Source: Photobacterium gaetbulicola Gung47 (GTDB taxonomy: Bacteria; Pseudomonadota; Gammaproteobacteria; Enterobacterales; Vibrionaceae). From it: a stretch of 64,000 bases of DNA. Shown here in pieces: positions 35,504 through 43,647 of this stretch. The stretch spans positions 186,001 through 250,000 of the forward strand of contig CP005974.1 in the NCBI GenBank assembly GCA_000940995.1, in the 5' to 3' direction. Below the pieces are notes generated by a model. The model saw only the letters and a list, made by a program, of their open reading frames with translations, was not told the origin of the DNA and did no database searches. The position numbers and the translations under genes were made by a program. The stretch's first letter is position 1; the number at the start of each line of letters is the position of its first letter.

Positions 35504-36199
35504 CTAGGCCCTCTGAGTATTGGGCGCTTGGCGTTCACTGTCCGGCTGCACGGCTGGCAGGGTCGTCAGTTTACGGATCAGGTAGTTAAGCAGCACACCA
35601 TACATCGGGACAAACAGGCCAAGGCTGATCAGCAGTTTAAAGCCGTAGTCCACCAGCGCGATCTCAACCCAGTTCGCCGCCATAAACGGATCCGGGCTGT
35701 TGTAGAACGCAATCGAGAAGAAGGCCAGGGTATCGAGGGCATTCCCAAACAAGGTCGAGCAGCTCGGGGCCACCCACCACTGCTTGGTCTGGCGCAAGCG
35801 GTTAAACACCGACACATCCATGATCTGGCCCAGCAAGTAAGCCATGAAGCTGGCAATCGCGATCCGCGCGACGAACAGGTTGAACTCACCGAGGTGGCCG
35901 ATCCCCTGATACTCGCCCTGATAGAACAGGACCGATAGCACATAGGAAATCAGCAGCGCCGGCAACATGACCCGCAAGATGATCTGCCTAGCCATGGCCG
36001 CCCCGAAAATGCGCACCGTCAAGTCAGTCGCCAAAAAGATAAACGGGAAGGTAAAGGCGCCCCATGTCGTATGGAAACCCATCACGGTAAAAGGAAGCTG
36101 AACCAGGTAGTTGCTCGATGCGATGATCAGCAGGTGGAAAACCACCAAGAAAGAAAGGGCCTTACGCTGCTGCGCAGGCGAAAATTGAGAAGTCGTCAT
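35504..36199 (-). CDS. yhhQ: Queuosine precursor transporter YhhQ
   Basis: A 231-residue integral membrane protein with about six helices, of the VUT/YhhQ family. The family signature region TFPFIFLATDLTVRIFG is at residues 49-65, and SCSTLFGNALDTLAFF near 145-160. YhhQ imports 7-cyano-7-deazaguanine (preQ0) or preQ1 for queuosine in tRNA. I looked for a preQ1 riboswitch in its leader and saw none. Confidence 0.93.
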   Translation of the reverse strand: MTTSQFSPAQQRKALSFLVVFHLLIIASSNYLVQLPFTVMGFHTTWGAFTFPFIFLATDLTVRIFGAAMARQIILRVMLPALLISYVLSVLFYQGEYQGIGHLGEFNLFVARIAIASFMAYLLGQIMDVSVFNRLRQTKQWWVAPSCSTLFGNALDTLAFFSIAFYNSPDPFMAANWVEIALVDYGFKLLISLGLFVPMYGVLLNYLIRKLTTLPAVQPDSERQAPNTQRA

Positions 36200-36284
36200 T
36201 GTCAGACCTTTTTGTCATTGGGGGAGAGGGAACCCAAAACACCACCGCCAGCTCTCACACTGCCGGTAGCAACCGAAGCCGGCG

Positions 36285-36290
36285 ATTATA
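36285..36290 (-). promoter_or_regulatory. Predicted -10 element of yhhQ
   Basis: A perfect TATAAT on the minus strand, giving a leader of about 78 bases containing a GC-rich inverted repeat (GCCGGC ... GCCGGT). No good -35 element. Confidence 0.45.
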
Positions 36291-36348
36291 TACCCAAGCC
36301 ATATATTGTGGCTAGGAAATACAGCACGCCAACGCTTTGCCTGGCGCC

Positions 36349-36654
36349 TCAGCCTTTTCCGAGTAGCCCGGCGAGAAAACGCATTGTTTCTTCCGCTTCA
36401 CTGTCGAGCCCTTCCAGCCACATCTGGCCACTGTAGTGCTCGCCCTTTAGCAACATCCGGCAGCCTTCAAAATCCACCAGCCATACATGCAAGTCGGCGT
36501 TGGCCTCCTTTTCCACCACCGTCATTCCAAGCTGCTGCAACAACGTCTCAGCAACGACTGCGAAATTATCATAGTCGAAATCGGGCCCGTCGATCTCAAG
36601 CAGCCTAGCGGCATGATCCATATGGCGGCACCCATAGAGCGGGATTCCTGTCAT
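36349..36654 (-). CDS. Small conserved protein, DUF3630-like
   Basis: About 101 residues, acidic, with no membrane segment or signal peptide. The part DFEGCRMLLKGEHYSGQMWLEGL suggests a small alpha/beta domain, and it resembles DUF3630 proteins of vibrios. Function unknown. The start is uncertain between the ATG at 36654 and an ATG 11 codons later. It lies upstream of yhhQ on the same strand, with a separate promoter between them. Confidence 0.65.
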   Translation of the reverse strand: MTGIPLYGCRHMDHAARLLEIDGPDFDYDNFAVVAETLLQQLGMTVVEKEANADLHVWLVDFEGCRMLLKGEHYSGQMWLEGLDSEAEETMRFLAGLLGKG

Positions 36655-36902
36655 GGCACTGTATTCCTTTCAGTAATGGGAGGCTGCAGAAATTTTCCTG
36701 TAACCAATTGTTTCTGTGAGTATCAACCAATAACCAGCCTCTAGCCAAGGGGCGAGGTTCGTGGTTTTATGAAGTGGTTGCCGGCGGGGGAGACCCTGTC
36801 GGCAGCCGGTGAATTTAACATTCTCACCAAATACGCAAGCTGTTTTGTAGCGAACAGTGCATGCCGGGGCCAAGCCCCTGTCTGTATCTAAAACGCATTT
36901 TG
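36655..36902 (+). other. Structured intergenic region, possible plus-strand RNA
   Basis: No supported gene. On the plus strand there is a long GC hairpin (TTGCCGGCGGGGGAGACC through GTCGGCAGCCGG, about 36778-36810) and a second small one (GGGGCCAAGCCCC, about 36865-36878), ahead of a terminator. No strong promoter is visible. Confidence 0.35.
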
Positions 36903-36932
36903 TACCGGACGCGGATTGTCCGGTATTTTTTT
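36903..36932 (+). terminator. Rho-independent terminator on the plus strand without an upstream plus-strand gene
   Basis: TACCGGAC-GCGGATT-GTCCGGTA followed by seven T. The nearest genes on both sides run on the minus strand, so it implies a plus-strand transcript or is a chance recQ hairpin. Confidence 0.7.
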
Positions 36933-36947
36933 ATCTCGCCGATTTGC

Positions 36948-38801
36948 CTACCCGATCCCAAATCCGACGTCTTCTCCCGCCGTCAGGTGATCTTCGATCA
37001 ACCCCAGGAAAGCATTGCCGTATTTCTCCAGCTTACGATGCCCCACCCCGTTGACCGCCAGCAGTTCGCCCGCTGAGGTCGGCAGGCGCTCGGCCATCTC
37101 CATCAGACTGGCATCATTGAAGACCACATAAGGTGGTAAATCCTCTTCGTCAGCAATGGCCTTGCGCAGTTTGCGCAGCTTGGCAAACAGCTTCTTGTCG
37201 TACTGACGATTGGCCAGCTTATCGCTCTTGGCACTGCGGGCCGCAATATCCAGCCTTGGAACCGCCAGCTCGAGTGGCACCTCGCCACGCAGGACATCCC
37301 GCGCCTTGGCGGTCAGCTGCAGTATCGAGCTGCGGACGATATTCTGGGTCAAGAAGCCGCGGTGGATAAGCTGGCGCAAGATGCTGACCCAAAACTCGTG
37401 GCTGTGTTCGCGGCCGATCCCGTAGGTGCTCAGCTTATCGTGGCCATGCTCGCGGATACGCTGGTTCTGCATACCGCGCAGCACTTCCACCACATGAGTA
37501 ATACCAAAGCTCTGGTTGACCCGGTACACGCAGGACAGCGCCTTCTGCGCCACCTCAAGGGCATCGAAGTGCTTGGGTGGGTCGAGGCAGACATCGCAGT
37601 TGCCGCAGGGCTCTTCCCGCGCTTCACCAAAATAGTTGAGCAGTACCTGGCGGCGGCAGGTCTGAGCCTCGGCAAATGCCCCCATGGCATTGAGCTTGTG
37701 GCTCTCCACCAGCTTCTGCGGACCCTCTTCCTTTTCATCCAGGCAGCGGCGCAACCAGGCCAAATCGGATGGGTCGTAGAACAGGATGGCCTCGGCGGGC
37801 AGACCGTCCCGTCCAGCCCGCCCGGTTTCCTGATAGTAGGACTCGATATTGCGCGGAATATCATAATGGACCACAAAGCGCACGTTGGGCTTGTTGATCC
37901 CCATACCAAAGGCCACGGTCGCCACCACGATCTGCACATCATCACGCTGGAACGCTTCCTGTACCCATGCCCGCTCGTCATGCTCCAGCCCGGCGTGGTA
38001 GGCCGCCGCACGGATCCCGCTCTCGTTGAGCTTTTCGCTGATTTGCTCCACCCGCTTGCGGCTGTTGCAGTAGACAATCCCACACTGACCGCGCATCCCG
38101 GACAGGTAGCGAGTCAGCTGGGCCATCGGCTTGTATTTTTCCTGCAGGGTGTAGCGGATATTCGGCCGGTCGAAGCTGCCGAGATAGGTATGCTGCTCCT
38201 GAAGTGCCAAACGGGCAACGATATCCTGCCGCGTGGTCTCATCCGCCGTGGCCGTCAGGGCAATCACCGGGACATCAGGGAAGGCCTGGCGCAAACTGCC
38301 GATGGCCGCATATTCCGGCCTGAAGTCATGGCCCCACTGCGAAATGCAGTGCGCTTCATCCACCGCAATCATGCTGAGCGGCAAACAAGCCAGACGTTCG
38401 GAAAAATCGCGACTGAGCAAACGCTCAGGAGAAACATAGACCAGCTTCAACTGATCTTGAGCCATCGCCTGAAAAGTCTCCTGCATCGCTTCCCACGACA
38501 TGGTGGAGTTAATACAGGCCGCGGCCACCCCGTTGGCCTTAAGCTGGTCAACTTGATCTTTCATCAAGGAAATCAATGGGGACACCACTAAGCTCAGGCC
38601 GTCTCGCAGCAAAGCCGGGATCTGGTAGCACAGCGACTTACCGCCGCCTGTCGGCATGATCACCAGACAATCCTGGCCGGATACCGCCGCCTCGATAACA
38701 GGCTGCTGGCCCTCCCGGAATTCCTGATAGCCAAAGACCTCCTGCAGTACCTGGTCACAGGTCATTGGGCTATCGGTCTGGCTCGGCTGGCTTGCTGGCA
38801 T
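36948..38801 (-). CDS. recQ: ATP-dependent DNA helicase RecQ
   Basis: A 617-residue 3'-5' helicase. The helicase core has Walker A PTGGGKSLCYQ near residue 50, DEAH box AVDEAHCISQWGHDF, motif VI region QETGRAGRDG, and the zinc site with CRRQV and CGNCDVC. Winged-helix and HRDC domains end the protein (SLMEMAERLPTSAGELLAVNG). It resolves recombination intermediates and stalled forks. Length is close to 609 of E. coli. Confidence 0.97.
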   Translation of the reverse strand: MPASQPSQTDSPMTCDQVLQEVFGYQEFREGQQPVIEAAVSGQDCLVIMPTGGGKSLCYQIPALLRDGLSLVVSPLISLMKDQVDQLKANGVAAACINSTMSWEAMQETFQAMAQDQLKLVYVSPERLLSRDFSERLACLPLSMIAVDEAHCISQWGHDFRPEYAAIGSLRQAFPDVPVIALTATADETTRQDIVARLALQEQHTYLGSFDRPNIRYTLQEKYKPMAQLTRYLSGMRGQCGIVYCNSRKRVEQISEKLNESGIRAAAYHAGLEHDERAWVQEAFQRDDVQIVVATVAFGMGINKPNVRFVVHYDIPRNIESYYQETGRAGRDGLPAEAILFYDPSDLAWLRRCLDEKEEGPQKLVESHKLNAMGAFAEAQTCRRQVLLNYFGEAREEPCGNCDVCLDPPKHFDALEVAQKALSCVYRVNQSFGITHVVEVLRGMQNQRIREHGHDKLSTYGIGREHSHEFWVSILRQLIHRGFLTQNIVRSSILQLTAKARDVLRGEVPLELAVPRLDIAARSAKSDKLANRQYDKKLFAKLRKLRKAIADEEDLPPYVVFNDASLMEMAERLPTSAGELLAVNGVGHRKLEKYGNAFLGLIEDHLTAGEDVGFGIG

Positions 38802-39048
38802 AACGTTCTCATTGGCACTGGTGGCCCAAAGCGGGGCACCTGAATATGGACAAGGCTGGCTATTCTATACCATTCAAATCGCCGATGGGAGTCACTCCCC
38901 AGCCCGATACATTAGCCCGCCTTCGCACCATGGCTGTAGAGGAAAAAGGCAATAGTATTGAGATCGATCACGATTTATACTGCCCTTGCATAGACAACTG
39001 AATATTTATTTCTCCCCAGCCTGCTCGGCACCAACTTTTCAGGTAACC

Positions 39049-39960
39049 ATGGAAGCGCAAAATACCCAGACCCAGCGTGGCGTCATACTCGCCCTATCGG
39101 CCTACACCATGTGGGGGATCGCCCCTATCTATTTCAAATCCCTCCAGCATGTCGGTGCGATGGAAATTCTCAGCCACCGGGTGATCTGGTCGTTTGGCTT
39201 TCTTGCCTTGTTGCTGATACTCAGCAAGGGCTGGGGGCAAGTCCGTGCCGTATTGGGTCGGCCGAAAGTCTTGATACTACTGCTGGCGACCTCGCTGCTG
39301 GTCGGAGGCAACTGGCTGATTTTCATCTGGGCGGTCAACAACAACTACATGCTGGATGCTAGCCTGGGCTATTACATCAACCCACTGCTCAATGTCCTGC
39401 TCGGAATGATGTTTCTCGGGGAGCGCCTGCGCCCGCTGCAATGGGTTGCGGTGGCACTGGCAGCCACCGGTGTTGCGGTCCAGCTGATCCAGTTCGGCTC
39501 ATTGCCATGGATTGCCCTCGCGCTGGCCGCCAGCTTCGGCCTCTACGGCCTGCTGCGCAAGAAGGTCAACCTCGATGCCGCGACCGGACTGTTCATGGAA
39601 ACCAGCCTGTTGCTACCTCTGGCGCTCGGTTATGTCTTTTTGTTTGCCAACAGTGCCACCTCAGACTGGTCGGCCAACCCGATGAATACCAACTTGCTGC
39701 TGATGGCAGCAGGCATTGTCACCACCCTGCCACTGCTGTGTTTTACCGGTGCCGCGACCAAACTCAAGCTCTCAACCCTGGGCTTTTTCCAGTACATCGG
39801 CCCGAGCCTGATGTTCCTGTTGGCGATCACTATTTACGGCGAAAGCTTTACGGCCGACAAGGGCTATACCTTTGCCTTTATCTGGGCGGCACTGATCATT
39901 TTCAGCTTCGAAGGCCTGCGCAACCACCGCAGCAATAAAAGGCAAGCCGCCGTCAGCTAG
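39049..39960 (+). CDS. rarD: EamA-family transporter RarD
   Basis: A 303-residue membrane protein with ten hydrophobic segments, two EamA repeats, and the RarD signature YTMWGIAPIYFKSLQHV near the N-terminus. Substrates of RarD are uncertain; it was first noted as a chloramphenicol-sensitive locus. I use the ATG at 39049, six bases after AGG; the longer frame from 38986 adds a stretch unlike a transporter N-terminus. recQ and rarD are divergent. Confidence 0.9.
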   Translation: MEAQNTQTQRGVILALSAYTMWGIAPIYFKSLQHVGAMEILSHRVIWSFGFLALLLILSKGWGQVRAVLGRPKVLILLLATSLLVGGNWLIFIWAVNNNYMLDASLGYYINPLLNVLLGMMFLGERLRPLQWVAVALAATGVAVQLIQFGSLPWIALALAASFGLYGLLRKKVNLDAATGLFMETSLLLPLALGYVFLFANSATSDWSANPMNTNLLLMAAGIVTTLPLLCFTGAATKLKLSTLGFFQYIGPSLMFLLAITIYGESFTADKGYTFAFIWAALIIFSFEGLRNHRSNKRQAAVS

Positions 39961-39978
39961 GTTGGCAGCGAAAAAAGT

Positions 39979-40018
39979 GGGGCTGCGGGTTGATGACCAA
40001 CAGCCCCGTTGATTTTTT
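39979..40018 (+). terminator. Rho-independent terminator of rarD
   Basis: GGGGCTG / CAGCCCC with a 15-base loop, then GTTGATTTTTT. Confidence 0.75.
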
Positions 40019-40121
40019 ACAAGCGTCACCGCTCTGGCTATGGTGTACTCATAGCAGCCGTGACTGTCTCCAGTCATTTATCACCACTATCTAGCACTGA
40101 ACCGCAAAGGGGGAGCGAGTC

Positions 40122-40916
40122 ATGAATAAGATCAGCCATCGCAAGAGCCCCATTGACGACATCAACCTGATTGATGCCCATTACCAGAGCTTTGCGTTCA
40201 AGCGCCATTATCACCTTGATTACCATGTGGGGCTGATCACCCAAGGCCAGCAGCAGTATTTCTACAACGGCAGCAAGCACATCGCCGGTGCGGGGCAACT
40301 GGTGATCATGCCGCCGGACGAAATCCACGACGGGCAACCCAAAGAGCAAACGGGATACCAAGTCAAGGTCTTCAGCATCACCCCCGGCTGGCTCAGCCAG
40401 CAAGCCGAGGAAGTCTCAGGCCAGGGCCATTACCGCTTCCCACAAAACAAGATCGCCGATCACGCGCTGTTCCGGCAGCTGACCCAGTTGCACCAGCAAC
40501 TGGACAACCCGATGGCTTCGCAGCTTGCCAAAGATAGCTTGCCGATCGAGTCCTTTTCCTACTTGCTGACCCGTTACGGCCAGGTCCGCGAAACCAGCGT
40601 CGCGGCACTGGGAGGCAAAGATCTCCACCAACTGCGCGACTATGTGATGGCCCATCTGGATCAAAAAATCAGCCTCGAGCAGCTGGCCGGCCTGTGCGAT
40701 CTGAGCCCGTCACAACTACTGCGCCAATTCAAGAAAGCCACCGGTATGACCCCCTATGCCTGGCTGGCCCGGCTACGGCTGGAGCATGCGATGGCGCTGC
40801 TGAAAGCGGGTTATACCAGTACCGAGGTGGCATACCACGTCGGTTTTTACGACCAGGCCCACTTCACCCATGCCTTCAAGCAAACCTTCGGCGTCGCCCC
40901 CTCGCAAATCAAATAA
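40122..40916 (+). CDS. AraC-family transcriptional regulator
   Basis: A 264-residue regulator. An N-terminal cupin-like sensor domain (about 20-150, HYHLDYHVGLITQG, MPPDEIHDG) precedes a C-terminal pair of helix-turn-helix motifs (about 165-264, LEQLAGLCDLSPSQLLRQFK and GYTSTEVAYHVGFYDQAHFT). It sits 110 bases upstream of, and in the same direction as, a LysE-type exporter, a common pairing in which the regulator controls amino acid export. The ligand is unknown. Confidence 0.9.
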   Translation: MNKISHRKSPIDDINLIDAHYQSFAFKRHYHLDYHVGLITQGQQQYFYNGSKHIAGAGQLVIMPPDEIHDGQPKEQTGYQVKVFSITPGWLSQQAEEVSGQGHYRFPQNKIADHALFRQLTQLHQQLDNPMASQLAKDSLPIESFSYLLTRYGQVRETSVAALGGKDLHQLRDYVMAHLDQKISLEQLAGLCDLSPSQLLRQFKKATGMTPYAWLARLRLEHAMALLKAGYTSTEVAYHVGFYDQAHFTHAFKQTFGVAPSQIK

Positions 40917-41026
40917 GCAGTCTTGGGATTAATTGTCACTTTTTTACAAGCATCCGCTCAGCGGCTGAGGCATGCTACGCCTTGTTGGGCATTGTGCCCT
41001 GATGTTTGAAGGATGCTGTACACACT

Positions 41027-41689
41027 ATGATCAACGAAGTAACCACCCTTGCCACCCTCGTCACCGTTCATATCGTCGCCTTAATGAGCCCAGGGCCCGA
41101 CTTCGCCTTAGTGGTACAAAATGCCGGACGCTACGGCCGCCAAACCGGCATCATGATCGCCCTTGGCCTGTCGCTCGGGATCCTGCTCCACTCCATTCTC
41201 AGCCTGACCGGGGCCAGCTTGCTGATCCACCAGCACCCGATGCTGTTTGCCCTGCTGCAAGCTGCTGGCGGCAGTTACCTGCTGTGGCTGGGGATCGGCG
41301 CCCTCAAAGGGACATGGCAACACTGGCAGCAGCGCCACCAAGCAGAGCAAGGTATGCCAGCCAAGTCATCACAGCGAGTACTTGCTAACCGCAAGCAGGC
41401 ATTGGCCAAAGGGTTTACCACCAACATCCTCAACCCCAAGGCGCTGGTGTTTTTTGTCAGCCTGCTATCGACCCTGGTGCCAGCCAGTATGTCCCTCGGC
41501 GGCAAGGCCACGGCCATCGGCCTACTGTGGGTCACCTCGTTCCTGTGGTTTGCCCTCTTGGCCTGGCTGCTGACCGGGGCCCGCCTGCAGCAAAAACTCA
41601 AGCATTGGACACCTTGGATAGATGCCACCTGCGGTGCCCTGTTCACCGTGATCGGCAGTCTGATTTGGGTCAGTATCCTCACCCCTTAA
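41027..41689 (+). CDS. LysE/RhtB-family amino acid exporter
   Basis: About 220 residues with six hydrophobic segments and the family signature near the N-terminus (VALMSPGPDFALVVQNAGRYG). The middle contains NILNPKALVFF, typical of RhtB proteins. The ATG at 41027 is chosen by alignment with the family, though AAGGA lies rather far upstream. It is probably regulated by the AraC protein encoded just before. Exported amino acid unknown. Confidence 0.88.
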   Translation: MINEVTTLATLVTVHIVALMSPGPDFALVVQNAGRYGRQTGIMIALGLSLGILLHSILSLTGASLLIHQHPMLFALLQAAGGSYLLWLGIGALKGTWQHWQQRHQAEQGMPAKSSQRVLANRKQALAKGFTTNILNPKALVFFVSLLSTLVPASMSLGGKATAIGLLWVTSFLWFALLAWLLTGARLQQKLKHWTPWIDATCGALFTVIGSLIWVSILTP

Positions 41690-41761
41690 TGGCAGGCACA
41701 GCCTGCTACACAGGTTGACCCGCAGCACAAAAAACAACCAACCGGTAGACACAGCCCCCCG

Positions 41762-41795
41762 TCCTTACTTAGGCTAACAACAGCCTAAGTAAGGA
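41762..41795 (+). repeat. 14-base perfect inverted repeat covering the ggt ribosome site
   Basis: TCCTTACTTAGGCT (41762-41775) and AGCCTAAGTAAGGA (41782-41795) are perfect inverted copies with a six-base loop. The right arm holds most of the AAGGAG ribosome site of ggt, so the hairpin would hide it. It could be an RNA thermometer-like or attenuating structure, or a protein operator. Confidence 0.8.
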
Positions 41796-41806
41796 GTATA
41801 TTGACC

Positions 41807-43576
41807 ATGGAATGGAATCACCGACAACAGGTTGTCTTGTTGTCAGCCTGGCTGCTGACCCTGCCTGTTTCCACCCTCGCCAAAAGCAATCAGCAAAGTG
41901 CTGATCGGCTTGCCCCGGAAGCGGCAACCGGCCTCAACGAGCAGCAAGCGGTAACCGGCAAAGACTGGATGGTTGCCTCTGCCAACCCCTATGCCAGCGA
42001 GGCCGGCGCCAGCATCCTGCGCCAGGGCGGCAATGCCATTGATGCCATGGTCGCTACCCAGCTGGTGCTGGGCCTGACCGAGCCGCAATCCTCAGGCATT
42101 GGCGGCGGTGCATTCATGGTCTATTGGGATCAGAAAAAGAAAGCCCTGACCACCTTCGACGGTCGCGAAACCGCCCCGTTTGCGGTCACTCCCCTGCTGT
42201 TCCAAGATGAAAAAGGCCAGCCGCTGACGTTCTTCGATGCCGTGGTTGGTGGCCGCTCGGTCGGCACCCCGGGTACCGTCAGGCTGATGTGGTATACCCA
42301 CCAGCGCCACGGCAAGCTGGACTGGAAAAAACTGTTCGAGCCTGCGATCAGGCTCGCCAAAGAGGGCTTTATCGTGAGCCCGAGGCTGGCCGCCCTGGTG
42401 GAAAAGGACCAGGCCCACCTGCAGCGTTTCGACAACACAAAAGCCTATTTCTTCAATGAAGATGGTACGGCTATTCAAGCCGGGCAAACCCTGAAAAACC
42501 CTGAGTATGCCGATACCCTGCGGCAAATTGCCGAGCGCGGTGCCAGCGCCTTCTACACCGGCGAGATTGCCAAAGACATCGTCAAGGCGGTGCGCACCGC
42601 CCCCGGCAACCCAGGCGTGCTCAGCACCATGGATCTGGCCACCTACCAGGTCAAAGAGCGGCCTGCCGTCTGCGCCCCTTACCGCCAATATGAGGTTTGC
42701 GGCATGGGGCCTCCGAGCTCAGGCGCCCTGACGCTGGGCCAGATCATGGGCATGCTCGGCCACTATCCGCTCGGCGAATTGGGACCGGATAATCTCACCA
42801 GCTGGCGCCTGCTCGGCGATGCCTCACGCCTCGCCTTTGCCGACCGCGGCCGCTACATGGCCGACAGCGATTATGTGCCGATGCCGACCAAAGGGTTGCT
42901 GGCCGGTGACTACCTGCAGCAACGGGCTGCCTTACTCGACAGCGACAAGGCCCTGGCCAAGGCCGAAGCGGGCCTCCCGCCGTGGGATCACGCCCTGCGC
43001 TATGCCATGGACGAATCACTAGAGCTGCCCTCAACCAGCCACTTCTCGATTGTCGACAAGGGCCGCAACGTGATTTCAATGACCACCACCATCGAGAACG
43101 GCTTCGGCTCACGGGTAATGGTACGCGGCTTCCTGCTCAACAACGAACTGACCGACTTTTCCTTCCGCAGCCATGACAACGGCAAGCCTATTGCCAACCG
43201 GGTCGAGCCGGGCAAGCGGCCACGCTCATCGATGGCACCGACCATAGTGATGCAAAAAGGCAAACCCTACCTGGCTATCGGCTCGCCAGGCGGTAGCCAG
43301 ATCATCGGCTATGTCGCCAAAACCCTGGTGGCCCATCTCGACTGGGGCATGGATCTGCAGCAGGCCATCAACCTGCCGAACATGAACAACCGCTTCGGCC
43401 CGTTCGAGCTCGAAGCGGGCACCGGTGCCGAGCAATGGGCGCCAAAGTTGGAAAACCTCGGCTTCAAGATACAGGTCAAAGAACTCAACTCTGGTGTCCA
43501 AGCCATCCAGATCGGCAACAAGTCCCTGATCGGTGCTGCCGATCCACGCCGCGAAGGCAAGGTCATCGCACAATAA
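41807..43576 (+). CDS. ggt: Gamma-glutamyltransferase
   Basis: A 589-residue periplasmic enzyme that cleaves glutathione and other gamma-glutamyl compounds. Signal peptide about residues 1-26 (LTLPVSTLAK). The autoprocessing Thr that becomes the catalytic N-terminus of the small subunit is in STSHFSIVD near residue 408. Downstream TTTIENGFGSRVMVRGFLLNNE and SSMAPTIV match the family. The ATG at 41807 is preferred, although a TTG at 41801 is closer to AAGGAG. Its leader folds into the strong hairpin described separately. Confidence 0.95.
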   Translation: MEWNHRQQVVLLSAWLLTLPVSTLAKSNQQSADRLAPEAATGLNEQQAVTGKDWMVASANPYASEAGASILRQGGNAIDAMVATQLVLGLTEPQSSGIGGGAFMVYWDQKKKALTTFDGRETAPFAVTPLLFQDEKGQPLTFFDAVVGGRSVGTPGTVRLMWYTHQRHGKLDWKKLFEPAIRLAKEGFIVSPRLAALVEKDQAHLQRFDNTKAYFFNEDGTAIQAGQTLKNPEYADTLRQIAERGASAFYTGEIAKDIVKAVRTAPGNPGVLSTMDLATYQVKERPAVCAPYRQYEVCGMGPPSSGALTLGQIMGMLGHYPLGELGPDNLTSWRLLGDASRLAFADRGRYMADSDYVPMPTKGLLAGDYLQQRAALLDSDKALAKAEAGLPPWDHALRYAMDESLELPSTSHFSIVDKGRNVISMTTTIENGFGSRVMVRGFLLNNELTDFSFRSHDNGKPIANRVEPGKRPRSSMAPTIVMQKGKPYLAIGSPGGSQIIGYVAKTLVAHLDWGMDLQQAINLPNMNNRFGPFELEAGTGAEQWAPKLENLGFKIQVKELNSGVQAIQIGNKSLIGAADPRREGKVIAQ

Positions 43577-43587
43577 TCAGCGGCATA

Positions 43588-43616
43588 AAAAAACCGTGGC
43601 AGCTGCCACGGTTTTT
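43588..43616. terminator. Bidirectional terminator between ggt and uvrD
   Basis: AAAACCGTGGCAGCTGCCACGGTTTT, a perfect palindrome with flanking A and T tracts, shared by the convergent genes. Confidence 0.93.
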
Positions 43617-43647
43617 ATTTCAGTATCGACAATGTACCAACCGGTGA

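Noticed and set aside
36200..36348. preQ1 riboswitch before yhhQ
   Set aside because: The leader has a GC hairpin but not the short preQ1-I aptamer pattern; nothing else matches.
36670..36873. 67-residue minus-strand frame between recQ and the DUF3630-like gene
   Set aside because: No ribosome site, odd composition and overlap with GC hairpins that suggest an RNA.
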